This document shows, piece by piece, positions 5,460 to 11,456 of a stretch of DNA of 21,359 nucleotides (positions are counted from its first letter, which is position 1; the number at the start of each line of letters is the position of its first letter). Under the pieces are notes generated by a model. That model saw only the letters and a program-made list of their open reading frames with translations, did no database searches and had not been told where the DNA came from. A program made the translations under genes and the position numbers. The stretch comes from a virus, in IMG/VR virus record IMGVR_UViG_3300032770_000100, positions 1-21,359 of that record; one strand, given 5' to 3'.

Positions 5460-5787
5460 CTCTCTTCGCCTTCGTTGCGGCCTCTAGGCGCGCGACCGCG
5501 GCGACCGCCTGCGTGCGAAAGTTCTCCGCCAGCGCGTTGGCCTCCTCGATCTTCTTCTCGCATGCCTGTAGCTTCGGCATGATCTCGTCGATCCCCTGCT
5601 GCTTGTATCCCGCCGCGACCGATGCGGCGAACAGGATCAGGCCTCCCGCGAGGATCGCGTACACCCCAATGCGTTTGAATGCCGGCAGGAACCACACCGC
5701 CAGCCCGCCAGCTACGATCAGGCCGGTGCCGGCCAGCGTTAGCTCAGTCGGCGTCGGTAGGCTCGACAGAGCGAGCCACGAGAACAC
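5131..5787 (-). CDS. Rz: Inner-membrane spanin (Rz-like), GTG start
   Basis: The 218-aa product has hydrophobic segments at about residues 17-37 and 41-61, then a long charged coiled-coil region (about 65-135) and an alanine-rich tail. Position at the end of the lysis cassette and the nested lipoprotein gene identify it as the inner spanin, which spans the periplasm and pairs with Rz1 to disrupt the outer membrane. Most Rz proteins have one N-terminal membrane helix; two hydrophobic segments here are unusual, and topology must still leave the coiled coil in the periplasm. The GTG at 5785-5787 shares a base with the upstream stop (TAGTG), indicating translational coupling. Confidence 0.75.
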   Translation of the reverse strand: MFSWLALSSLPTPTELTLAGTGLIVAGGLAVWFLPAFKRIGVYAILAGGLILFAASVAAGYKQQGIDEIMPKLQACEKKIEEANALAENFRTQAVAAVARLEAATKAKRDAINKLTADFNARLAAQDEQIRNLRIPAAAGQLLQPAIDAANVSAGLVTQSSVDAAASAAVAGDTTLAAVEQWAGEVTGLYANCATQVAGLQQYVDTLVKNSAQLQPVR

Positions 5788-6077
5788 TACAGCCCCAGGT
5801 GCTTCTGCAGGGTGGCCAACGCCGCCTTCACCTCATCCACCGCCGGAGCGGCAGCGGGCGCAGCTGCGGGCGCAGCCGGAGCCGCAGTTGGCTTGGCCGC
5901 GGACACCGCCGAATGCACGGCAGCCACCGCCTTCGCCAGCTCGGCCTTCACGTCGGCCGCAAGCGTCGCCGCGGCAGGCAAAGCCTTCCCGCCCACGGTA
6001 ACAGACTTCCCAACGAAGTAGCCGTGGGACCACAGGAAGACTCCCCCGACTCCGATCACGATTAGCAGTAGGTCCAT
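5787..6077 (-). CDS. Small membrane protein with Ala/Pro linker (96 aa)
   Basis: Residues 1-18 form one hydrophobic helix (MDLLLIVIGVGGVFLW), followed by a glycine/valine segment, an alanine-rich helix (about 40-60), an Ala/Pro-rich linker of repeated AAPA units (about 61-78) and a final short helix. The arrangement is an N-terminal anchor with a flexible extension. Between the lysis-cassette membrane gene and Rz, it could be a holin-like or lysis accessory protein, but one span does not prove that. GAGG precedes the ATG at 6077, and the stop overlaps the Rz start by one base. Confidence 0.6.
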   Translation of the reverse strand: MDLLLIVIGVGGVFLWSHGYFVGKSVTVGGKALPAAATLAADVKAELAKAVAAVHSAVSAAKPTAAPAAPAAAPAAAPAVDEVKAALATLQKHLGL

Positions 6078-6086
6078 GTGTATGCC

Positions 6087-6518
6087 TCACTTGAGGTGTA
6101 GCTTGTCCAGTTGATCTTGCGTGCGCGTGTCGTCATCCCCGTCTGCGTGCGGCGGCGCGCGCGATCCCCATGCAGCGATGGCGCGGTCTGCGCCGGCCTT
6201 CACGATGAAGATGCCGAGTACGCCAAGCAGGAAGTTGGATGGGTCTCCGCCGTCGACCGCGACGCGGATCACGTACCAGGCGGACACGCCAGCCAGGCCG
6301 AGGTACACCATCGCCGCCCCGCCAGCCTTGTTGGTGTACGGGTCCTTGATTGCGTCGACCAGGCTGAATGAATCGTTGGGGTCTGCGCTCTTGCGCCACA
6401 CCCACAACCAGAAGCCGATGAACACGCAGCTCGCGAAGACGTCCACCGCGTTGAACTTGCCGAGCCACCCAGCGAAGGCGAAGACGGCGAGGAATATCCT
6501 ATCGAGTAGCCACGCCAT
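6087..6518 (-). CDS. Multi-spanning membrane protein, holin candidate (143 aa)
   Basis: Four hydrophobic stretches are visible: LLDRIFLAVFAFAGWLG (about 3-20), VFASCVFIGFWLWVW (about 26-42), MVYLGLAGVSAWYVIRV (about 67-84) and FLLGVLGIFIVKAG (about 93-107), followed by a hydrophilic charged tail. Length, multiple spans and location in the lysis block make it a holin candidate, the protein that permeabilises the inner membrane for endolysin release; I cannot match it to a named holin class. The start at 6518 is chosen because GGAGG lies 7 nt before it. A longer frame to 6674 only adds Arg/Thr-rich shadow sequence overlapping the upstream gene. Confidence 0.65.
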   Translation of the reverse strand: MAWLLDRIFLAVFAFAGWLGKFNAVDVFASCVFIGFWLWVWRKSADPNDSFSLVDAIKDPYTNKAGGAAMVYLGLAGVSAWYVIRVAVDGGDPSNFLLGVLGIFIVKAGADRAIAAWGSRAPPHADGDDDTRTQDQLDKLHLK

Positions 6519-6876
6519 GCATATGCCTCCGGGCATCCTCGCTAGGCACGCCGTCCGAGCTAGACTTGTCGTACGGGTCCCAGGAACGCATCGAGTACTC
6601 GGTCTCGTTGATGCACGAGCGCCGGTACAGCGCGATCTCTTCCTTCGCGTCAGCGAGCTGCTTGGTGGTGTCAAGCAGCGCCTGCTTGACCGTCTCGTAG
6701 TTCGCCAGCACCTGCTTCAGCTGCGCGCGCGGCACCCCGATGAGATCTGGGTCGCCGTCGGCGCGGCCGGCGATGGCCGGCCACACCATCAGCGCGAGAA
6801 CGAAGAGCGCCCTACCTGCCTCCGAAGCGATTCTTGAGGTACGCGAGGCTGATTGCGTTGGCTGTGAACTGGCCAT
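6499..6876 (-). CDS. Probable exported coiled-coil protein (125 aa, start uncertain)
   Basis: From the ATG at 6876 the product has a long polar N-region, a hydrophobic core (ALFVLALMVWPAIAG, about residues 23-37) with an A-x-A-like cleavage site, and then an amphipathic helix (about 50-85, LKQVLANYETVKQALLDTTKQ) ending near a lone cysteine (RRSC). This suggests a periplasmic coiled-coil protein. The ATG start overlaps the phosphoesterase gene by 65 nt. The good GGAGG in that gene's end lies near the signal region, where the only in-frame ATG falls inside the hydrophobic core, so the true start may be shorter or non-standard. Family unknown; a lysis accessory role is inference from position. 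Confidence 0.5.
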   Translation of the reverse strand: MASSQPTQSASRTSRIASEAGRALFVLALMVWPAIAGRADGDPDLIGVPRAQLKQVLANYETVKQALLDTTKQLADAKEEIALYRRSCINETEYSMRSWDPYDKSSSDGVPSEDARRHMHGVATR

Positions 6877-7804
6877 CTTGAACCCCGTAGAGGATGTGCA
6901 CGCCCCTCCAAGTGGCCTTGTTTATCTGGGGATCGAGGTAACCCTCGTCGTGCTGGTAATACGCGCCAACGAACAACCCGGTGATGACCTTGCCGTCCGC
7001 GTCCCTGTCTGTGGCCACCTCGTAGCGCTGCAGGTGGCCCATGACGCAGGATGCGTGCTTCTTGGTGATGAGTGCGCGCGCGCTCGTGACGGGGCGCCCC
7101 ATCTCTCCAGAAACGAAGTAGTGCGAGTATCGAACGCCGTCCACCTTCAGCACTTCCTTGAACGGGTGGTACTGCCACCCGTACGCGGCGTAGTTGAAGT
7201 CTTTGTGGCTGATGGTCCCGTGCAGCTCTGGGTGATTCTGAGTCGCCGTCTTGATGCGGAACTCGTGGTTGCCTTCGGTGATGTGCAGCTCTGGATTCCA
7301 CGGCTCGCCGCGATCTGCGCAGATCGCCTGCTCCTCGCGTATCGGGGCCATGAACAGATCGAGCGCCATGTTGCCGGCCATGACATCGCGGCTGTAGCGC
7401 CTGCCCTCGAAGCTGCGCTGTCCCTTGTCGTAGGAGCACAGCGACGCCATGTCCCAGAAGTCCCCGATGATGACAATCACATCCGGCTTCTTGGCTACGG
7501 CGTACTGGCCGGCCCACGTCAGGTGATCGAGCGGCACGCCAGGCTTCGCCTGCACGTCCGGTATCACCATGTGCCGGCGCCCTTCGACGAACTCGATGTC
7601 CGCCAGCGGGATGGCCTCCGGGCTGGCCAGCTCGATCATCGTGCCCTTAGGCCTGGCCGAGCGAACGGCGGCCTGCTCCATGCGCGATTGCAGCGTGGTG
7701 CGCGGGATACCGGTAGCCTTGGCCGCCGCGGTCACGCTACCGAAGCGCGACACCAGGTCGACGGCTTCCTGCAGGGTCTCGTCTGTTAGGGGCGCTGTGC
7801 TCAT
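6812..7804 (-). CDS. HTH plus calcineurin-like metallophosphoesterase (330 aa)
   Basis: Residues 8-45 form a helix-turn-helix (SVTAAAKATGIPRTTLQSRM). The rest is a calcineurin-like phosphoesterase: IPDVQ (Asp83), IIGDFWDM (Asp115), TEGNHEFR (Asn179-His180), and late histidines including KKHASCVMGHLQR (His250, His257). Such enzymes use two metal ions to cut phosphoester bonds; the substrate is not evident. The DxQ in place of the usual DxH resembles what I remember from phage members of this family, so I do not treat it as loss of function. The HTH fusion suggests DNA binding or regulation. The ATG overlaps the stop of the HExxH gene (ATGA). Its place inside the lysis cassette is unusual. Confidence 0.85.
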   Translation of the reverse strand: MSTAPLTDETLQEAVDLVSRFGSVTAAAKATGIPRTTLQSRMEQAAVRSARPKGTMIELASPEAIPLADIEFVEGRRHMVIPDVQAKPGVPLDHLTWAGQYAVAKKPDVIVIIGDFWDMASLCSYDKGQRSFEGRRYSRDVMAGNMALDLFMAPIREEQAICADRGEPWNPELHITEGNHEFRIKTATQNHPELHGTISHKDFNYAAYGWQYHPFKEVLKVDGVRYSHYFVSGEMGRPVTSARALITKKHASCVMGHLQRYEVATDRDADGKVITGLFVGAYYQHDEGYLDPQINKATWRGVHILYGVQDGQFTANAISLAYLKNRFGGR

Positions 7805-8217
7805 GCTGCCTCCGCCGGTTTGTCAGCGGAGTCATCGCTCTTGGCGCGCTCCTGTCTGATACGCTTCAAGGTGAAGGAAAGCCAGGCCTCGAAGCGAGGG
7901 TTGTCGAGAAAGAACTGGGTGAACAGCACGCCCTGCTTCTCGGCGATGTCTTCGCCCTCGATGGGCTTCTCGTCTTCATCGATGTCGCCGACCCAATTCA
8001 CGCAGTGGGTGACCTCGTGCCAGATCACCTCCAACTCGTGGCGCGTGTCCAGCGTGTCTAGGATCAGGATGCCGCGATTGCTGTCCTCCCAGAAGGACAT
8101 GCCCTCGGCGTCGGCCTCCAGGCGCGGGTCGCCGCGGTGAACACGCTTGAGGTAGAACTCATACGTGCCGATCCACAGCTTACCGGGGAGGCGTGGGTGG
8201 CGCTTAGCTGTTGCCAT
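7801..8217 (-). CDS. HExxH zinc-metallopeptidase-like protein (138 aa)
   Basis: The motif HEVTH at residues 67-71, inside a hydrophobic helix (EVIWHEVTHCVNWVG), is the zinc-binding and catalytic signature of zincin peptidases. A downstream acidic helix (EGEDIAEKQG, about 88-96) may give the third ligand. At 138 aa it is a minimal peptidase, like many small phage proteins of this type; the substrate is unknown. No signal peptide is seen, so it probably acts in the cytoplasm. The start at 8217 is chosen over 8268 because the longer form overlaps the DUF6378 gene by 65 nt and adds shadow-like sequence. It overlaps the phosphoesterase start by 4 nt. Confidence 0.7.
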   Translation of the reverse strand: MATAKRHPRLPGKLWIGTYEFYLKRVHRGDPRLEADAEGMSFWEDSNRGILILDTLDTRHELEVIWHEVTHCVNWVGDIDEDEKPIEGEDIAEKQGVLFTQFFLDNPRFEAWLSFTLKRIRQERAKSDDSADKPAEAA

Positions 8218-8509
8218 CGCCAGACTCGGCGGCGTCGTACATCTTCTGATCGCACGCGATGTAGCCAATCGCGTCGACCAGGTTGTCTCGATTGTGCTGG
8301 TAAATCTCGCGCGCCTGCTTGAGCTGCATCATCATCCACGCGACGTCATGGACGTCGATGAGATCGAAGTTGATGATCGGGTACTTGGCGCGCAGATGCG
8401 CGTTCCACAGCAGCGCGGTGCGCTCGAAGTTGCGGGCCGGGTGATCGTAGGTCTTTTCCCGGTCCCCGTAGACGATGCGCTGGGCTTCCTCGCAAACGGT
8501 CTCGGACAT
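8204..8509 (-). CDS. DUF6378-like phage protein (101 aa)
   Basis: The N-terminal half has the pattern I associate with DUF6378: YGDREKTYDHPARNFERTAL followed by LWNAHL, then DVAWMMMQLKQARE and the end motif DNLVDAIGYIACDQ. The fold is expected to be helical and is often found in phages near nucleotide or modification genes; no activity is established. The histidine, the acidic residues and the conserved ending resemble the helical MazG/dUTPase-like arrangement, but that link is speculation. The start at 8509 is set by AGGAG 7 nt upstream; the open frame extending to 8776 is a shadow of the endolysin gene. It overlaps the next gene by 14 nt. Confidence 0.75.
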   Translation of the reverse strand: MSETVCEEAQRIVYGDREKTYDHPARNFERTALLWNAHLRAKYPIINFDLIDVHDVAWMMMQLKQAREIYQHNRDNLVDAIGYIACDQKMYDAAESGDGNS

Positions 8510-8537
8510 GTCCTGCTCCTGTAAGGGGTACACCCCG

Positions 8538-8546
8538 ATTATAGCA
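8538..8546 (-). promoter_or_regulatory. Possible extended -10 promoter at the end of the endolysin gene
   Basis: On the minus strand the last codons of the endolysin gene contain TGCTATAAT, a perfect extended -10 element (8546 to 8538). No good -35 lies 16-18 nt upstream, which extended -10 promoters may tolerate. A short GGGG/CCCC hairpin and the ribosome site of the DUF6378 gene follow. It could give separate expression of the DUF6378, peptidase and phosphoesterase genes. The sequence is constrained by the coding end (Gly-Leu-Leu-stop), so chance is possible. Confidence 0.35.
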
Positions 8547-9177
8547 GGCCCATCTCCCGTGCGATCTGCTCGTAGATGTCGAGCCGATTTTGGAGGCCGT
8601 TCAGGCCGCCGTTGATCTTGCGCGTGATGCCCGTGAAGTTGCCGGCGTCGGCCAGCTCGTTGCAACCGCGGCTGTGCCAGAACCACGCCGCGGCCCGGCA
8701 GGAGGTGGCCGGCTCGGCCAGCTTGTCTGGATTGTTGACCAAAACGCTCGGGTTCCCGAAGAGGGCCGCCGAGCACTCGCTGAAGTTGCCGCGCCCGGTC
8801 AGCTCGATCAGGCCGGCGCCGCGGAACTTGAAGCCGTCCCCGCGCTGGTAGTTACCGAGGTCCCGGCGCCCGTCGTAGCTCTGCTGCGCGGCCGTCGGAC
8901 CCCATATCTCGCGCGTGTACTTGAACTCCTCGGACTCCCAGGTAACCTGGGCCAGGAACTGCGCGGCGCGCGCCGGGGTGTTGATGTCGAACTCGACGCA
9001 GGCTGCGTTCAGGGGCGCCAGGTAGGTTGCGATGCGCTCCGGGGCGATCCCGGCGGCGGCGAGATCGGCTGCTTTGAATGGCCCCGAGGCAGGCGCTGGT
9101 TCCGCTGCAGCTGCGGGCGGCTCCGGCTGGGGCGTGGGATCGGCGTTGGTGCTGAAGAGGTTGCTCAGCCAGCTCAT
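8539..9177 (-). CDS. GH19 (chitinase-like) endolysin, 212 aa
   Basis: Residues 65-212 match the glycoside hydrolase 19 lysozyme type used by many phages of Gram-negative hosts to cut the glycan strands of peptidoglycan. Visible marks are AAQFLAQVTWESEEFKYTRE with the likely catalytic Glu81 and Glu90, the substrate-groove segment FKFRGAGLIELTGRGNF (about 117-132), WFWHSRGCNELAD (165-177) and ITRKINGG (184-191). The Trp before Glu81 replaces the histidine common in this motif. A Pro/Ala-rich linker (14-32) precedes the catalytic part. There is no signal peptide, so release needs a holin. Start ATG 9177 lies 3 nt from the coiled-coil membrane gene's stop. Confidence 0.9.
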   Translation of the reverse strand: MSWLSNLFSTNADPTPQPEPPAAAAEPAPASGPFKAADLAAAGIAPERIATYLAPLNAACVEFDINTPARAAQFLAQVTWESEEFKYTREIWGPTAAQQSYDGRRDLGNYQRGDGFKFRGAGLIELTGRGNFSECSAALFGNPSVLVNNPDKLAEPATSCRAAAWFWHSRGCNELADAGNFTGITRKINGGLNGLQNRLDIYEQIAREMGLL

Positions 9178-9180
9178 GGA

Positions 9181-9660
9181 TTAGTGGGATTCGTACTCCT
9201 GGGGTGGCTGCAGCGTCATGGCCGGCGGCGTGGTCTGCCAGCGCGGCTCCGGTTTCACAACTGCCTGTCTAGTCAACAGGTTATTGACTGCGTTGAATGC
9301 CCCTATTGCCACCAGGGAGATGATGCCTATCATGGCCATGACCACCCACTTCCTGGCCTCGGTCAGCGGGGCGATGTTGCCCTTGATCTCGGCGAGGACG
9401 GCGTCGTTGGCTATCAGCCGGTTCTCCTGCTGGTGAACCTCGCTGTGGATGTGGTCGAACCCCTTCTCCAGCGCGGCGTGCCGCTCTTCGAGGCGCACCA
9501 GCGCGGACATGTTGGCCGACAGGGACACCAGGGTCTTCTCGATGTTCTCCAGCCGGCCGTGGACCCCGGTTATCTGCAGCGCAAGCAGGTCGTCGCGCGT
9601 GACCGACTGCGCGGCGGCGGCGTCCTGCGCCCTCTCCCGGGCGTTGAGAGGGCGTGCCAT
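9181..9660 (-). CDS. Coiled-coil membrane protein, XhlA/holin-like candidate (159 aa)
   Basis: Residues 20-100 are a continuous amphipathic helix region (GRLENIEKTLVSL, LVRLEERHAALEKGF), followed by one membrane span (WVVMAMIGIISLVAIGAF, about 105-122) and a proline-rich tail. Coiled coil followed by a single C-terminal span resembles the XhlA/haemolysin-type proteins that act with holins, and it lies directly upstream of the endolysin, so a lysis role is likely but not proven. An alternative is a membrane-bound structural accessory protein. The start at 9660 is 4 nt from the upstream stop, with AACGG before it; a reading from 9693 adds arginine-rich sequence overlapping the Ig-like gene. Confidence 0.6.
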   Translation of the reverse strand: MARPLNARERAQDAAAAQSVTRDDLLALQITGVHGRLENIEKTLVSLSANMSALVRLEERHAALEKGFDHIHSEVHQQENRLIANDAVLAEIKGNIAPLTEARKWVVMAMIGIISLVAIGAFNAVNNLLTRQAVVKPEPRWQTTPPAMTLQPPQEYESH

Positions 9661-9664
9661 CCGT

Positions 9665-10000
9665 TTACGCCGGGGTGCCCGCGGCCAAGCCAAGCTGGTT
9701 AACCACCGGGACGACCTGCTCGAAGGTGACGTCGTCGGACTGCGACAGGGTGTCGCCCTTGACGTTGACCGCCGAGACGGTGACGTTGACCTTGCCCGGC
9801 GCCACGCGCGTGACCACGGCGCTGAGGCCGTCGGCGGCGGCGGCGACCGTGCCGACCGCGTCGTTGTCGCCCTTCCAGACGATGCCCGTGAGGGCCGTCG
9901 GGAATGCCTTCAGGTCGACAGGCTGCTGGTTGCCGCTCGCGTCCGGCGCGCTCGGGCTGATGGTGTACGGTACGGTATTGAGCTGCGTGCTGACAGACAT
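9665..10000 (-). CDS. Small Ig-like (BIg2-type) domain protein (111 aa)
   Basis: The sequence alternates short strands with Ser/Gly/Asp turns across its full length: VWKGDNDAVGTVAAAADGLSA and VVTRVAPGKVNVTVSAVNVKG resemble the bacterial Ig-like group 2 repeat, where an s-d-x-x-v-a-t-V pattern is followed by G-x-a-x-V and G-x-x-x-V-T-a. Such domains often decorate capsids or tails, or bind sugars. Only one domain is present. It is the first gene after the 10030-10054 terminator, so it would be the first product made upon antitermination. The start at 10000 follows GGGAGA; the in-frame ATG at 10027 overlaps the terminator side and lacks such a site. Confidence 0.7.
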   Translation of the reverse strand: MSVSTQLNTVPYTISPSAPDASGNQQPVDLKAFPTALTGIVWKGDNDAVGTVAAAADGLSAVVTRVAPGKVNVTVSAVNVKGDTLSQSDDVTFEQVVPVVNQLGLAAGTPA

Positions 10001-10029
10001 GGGCGTCTCCCAACTGGTTGATACCAATG

Positions 10030-10054
10030 AAAAAAAGGCCGCCTCTCGGCGGCC
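10030..10054 (-). terminator. Strong leftward terminator ahead of the lysis cassette
   Basis: On the minus strand a perfect 7-bp stem GGCCGCC/GGCGGCC (10054-10048 with 10043-10037) is closed by the stable tetraloop GAGA and followed at once by seven T (10036-10030). This is a textbook rho-independent terminator. It lies between the Q-like gene and the first lysis-cassette gene and about 120 nt after a promoter candidate, the position of tR' in lambda. It would block leftward transcription unless an antiterminator acts. Confidence 0.9.
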
Positions 10055-10177
10055 CTACGAAAGCTCAGGACGAGCTTGTCCCTATGGTGGCCAGATTTTC
10101 ACTGGCCTCCGGCGGAGCCGCCGTGTTATTGGTTCTTGTGGGCGCCGCGGGTAAAGCGGTTGAACACTACAAGTTGA
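10030..10177 (-). ncRNA. Short leader transcript between promoter and terminator (6S-like, candidate)
   Basis: From the predicted start near 10177 to the T-tract at 10030 a leftward RNA of about 148 nt would be made. It contains two further stems, CGGCGG/CCGCCG at 10110-10123 (minimal loop) and GGCCAG/CTGGCC at 10089-10107 with a 7-nt loop, before the terminator stem. No convincing gene lies in this gap. By analogy with the lambda pR'-tR' leader (the phage 6S RNA), it would be made constitutively and extended into the lysis genes upon antitermination. Start, length and role are inferred, not seen. Confidence 0.5.
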
Positions 10178-10183
10178 AATGCA

Positions 10184-10212
10184 AGTATACGCTATTCGCG
10201 GCGTTAGCGCAA
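10184..10212 (-). promoter_or_regulatory. pR'-like late promoter overlapping the end of the Q-like gene
   Basis: The minus strand reads TTGCGC (10212-10207), 17 nt, TATACT (10189-10184). The -10 matches consensus at 5 of 6 positions, the -35 at 3 of 6, and spacing is ideal. The stop codon of the Q-like gene lies in the spacer. In lambdoid phages the Q-binding site is in this same interval of pR', so gene end, promoter and a possible antiterminator site would coincide here. Confidence 0.6.
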
Positions 10213-10734
10213 GCCCCCTCGCTCCAGCTGCCGGCTGATCTGCCGGCTGACGCGAGCTTCGGCGTTGGCCAGCTTCTCGTGGGCGTGGGCGAACTCCGCC
10301 TCCCACTTCCGGTACGTCTCCTTCGACCACCCGAGCAGACGCATGCGCTCGGTATCCGAGTGGCGCCCGATGCGCGTGCCGCCGCAGGACACGCAGGCGT
10401 CGGCGATCCCGGCGGCGTTGTAGATGAACCCGCGGCCCTGGCACCGGCGGCACTTGTCCGCCAGGCGCTCCTGCACCACCAGCCAGCAGAGGTTGATCAG
10501 CAGCGTGCGGCGCCCCGCGCCGGCCCGCTTGCCCTTGCCGACCAGCTTGGCCAGCAGGAAGACCGCGCTCTTGAGCGCGCTGGCGTCGTGCTCGGCCAGG
10601 ACCCGCCACATGGCGGCGCCGAGCCGATCCGACAGCCCGAGGGCGCCGATGCGGTCTGCGGCCGTCTCGTGGATCGGGGAGTGAGTGAGGTTGCCGCGGG
10701 CCAGGTCGCTGGCCAGCCGCTGCCGGAGGCTCAA
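10204..10734 (-). CDS. Q-like late antitermination protein (176 aa, TTG start)
   Basis: Residues 95-117 form a zinc-binding pattern C-R-R-C-Q-G-R-G followed by C-V-S-C-G-G-T, then a helical segment (RHSDTERMRLLGWSKETYRKWEAEFAHA, about 124-151) that looks like a helix-turn-helix. This order is what I recall for the phage 82-type antitermination Q proteins, which load onto RNA polymerase at the late promoter and make it ignore terminators. Its placement directly before a promoter, leader, terminator and lysis genes strongly supports that. The start is taken at TTG 10734, sharing TTGA with the upstream stop; no ATG lies nearby, and the longer frame to 10866 covers the upstream gene. The ribosome site is weak. 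Confidence 0.75.
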   Translation of the reverse strand: MSLRQRLASDLARGNLTHSPIHETAADRIGALGLSDRLGAAMWRVLAEHDASALKSAVFLLAKLVGKGKRAGAGRRTLLINLCWLVVQERLADKCRRCQGRGFIYNAAGIADACVSCGGTRIGRHSDTERMRLLGWSKETYRKWEAEFAHAHEKLANAEARVSRQISRQLERGGLR

Positions 10735-10931
10735 CGCGGAGTACCGGCTTTCATGCCCAGCTCGGTCACCACCGGAACCCCGATGACCTTGGCTATCATC
10801 CCCACCGCGGCGGCCAGGCGCTCCAGCGCGAAGTGCATACCGACCTGCGCATGCCGCATCTCCCACACCTCGCGGCGCAGGTCGCGCAGCTCGGCGCGCA
10901 ACCGCTCTACTTCTCCAGTCTCAGTCCCCAT
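10731..10931 (-). CDS. Small helical protein (66 aa)
   Basis: Not recognised. Residues 8-35 form a strongly charged amphipathic helix (ERLRAELRDLRREVWEMRHA), followed by a less polar helix (LERLAAAVGMIAKVIG) and a short tail. It is probably a coiled-coil dimer. The ATG at 10931 lies 25 nt inside the end of the HNH gene, and the stop overlaps the TTG of the Q-like gene, so translation of Q may depend on it. The second helix is moderately hydrophobic but too short for a clear membrane span. Confidence 0.6.
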   Translation of the reverse strand: MGTETGEVERLRAELRDLRREVWEMRHAQVGMHFALERLAAAVGMIAKVIGVPVVTELGMKAGTPR

Positions 10932-11218
10932 CGCTCGAATACCTCTCGTTTGGTCTGCTCAACCAGCTCCAGCTCGGTCACGCCGTATCGTCGCTCGAAT
11001 GCCTTCCGGCCGAGGCCGTGGATTCCTGTGCTGCCCTGATGATGCTCGGGGCACAATGGCACCACCTCAGAGTCCGCCGCACGCCGAGCCGCTCCAACTC
11101 CCGTGCGCGGGTGATGGAGATGCGGAGGCGTGTTTCCAAATCCAAGTCGACGACAGATGATGCAGCCGGACTCGAAGACTCGGTTCTTGTACTCACGCAG
11201 CTCCCGCTTAGTGTACAG
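10907..11218 (-). CDS. Ref-like HNH nuclease, apparent CTG start (103 aa)
   Basis: This frame has no ATG, GTG or TTG before its first motif, so standard gene calls miss it. It encodes C-I-I-C (residues 19-22), H-L-H-H (33-36), then PLCPEHHQG (54-62) and GIHGLGRKAFERRYG (65-79): the zinc-knuckle HNH layout I know from Ref-type RecA-dependent nucleases and related phage nucleases. Ref of phage P1 cuts DNA at RecA-formed joints. A CTG at 11218 lies 8 nt after AGAGGA and just overlaps the upstream stop (TAA at 11208-11210). The protein is complete from there, so CTG is the likely start; frameshifting from the upstream gene is the alternative. The only other reading here (10978-11196) is a shadow. 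Confidence 0.75.
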   Translation of the reverse strand: MYTKRELREYKNRVFESGCIICRRLGFGNTPPHLHHPRTGVGAARRAADSEVVPLCPEHHQGSTGIHGLGRKAFERRYGVTELELVEQTKREVFERWGLRLEK

Positions 11219-11456
11219 TCGGTAGTTCCTCTGGCGTCATGTGCAGCGCCGCCTCCGCAACAGACTTGCCGAAGCGCAGCGCGTGTTGGTGCATCGACTC
11301 CGTATTCCCGTGATGTAGGGAGCCAAGGTACGTTAGCAACGCCGTGCCTATGGCGCAGATGATCGGGTCCGGGCTGTCGTCGTGCAGGATTTCGAGGTTG
11401 CCCAGGAAAGAGAGCACGATGCGGCGTTGCATGAGGTCTGTGTCTGCGTTACTCAT
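11208..11456 (-). CDS. Small hypothetical protein (82 aa)
   Basis: Not recognised. It is helical and histidine-rich: MQRRIVLSFLGNLEILHDDSP, PIICAIGTALLTYLGSLHH, then SMHQHALRFGKSVAEAALH. The middle is hydrophobic enough to pack as a helix but short for a membrane span. The start at 11456 is taken at the ATG overlapping the end of the upstream gene by 8 nt; the open frame up to 11678 is shadow sequence. Its last codons hold the ribosome site of the HNH gene (AGAGGA). A role with the adjacent nuclease is possible but unsupported. Confidence 0.55.
   Translation of the reverse strand: MSNADTDLMQRRIVLSFLGNLEILHDDSPDPIICAIGTALLTYLGSLHHGNTESMHQHALRFGKSVAEAALHMTPEELPTVH

Noticed and set aside
6740-7789. 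349-codon plus-strand frame over the phosphoesterase
   Set aside because: The minus strand carries all phosphoesterase motifs; the plus frame is antisense shadow.
10978-11196. 72-codon minus-strand frame in the HNH region
   Set aside because: Ser/Arg-rich shadow; the HNH motifs are in the other minus-strand frame that lacks a standard start.
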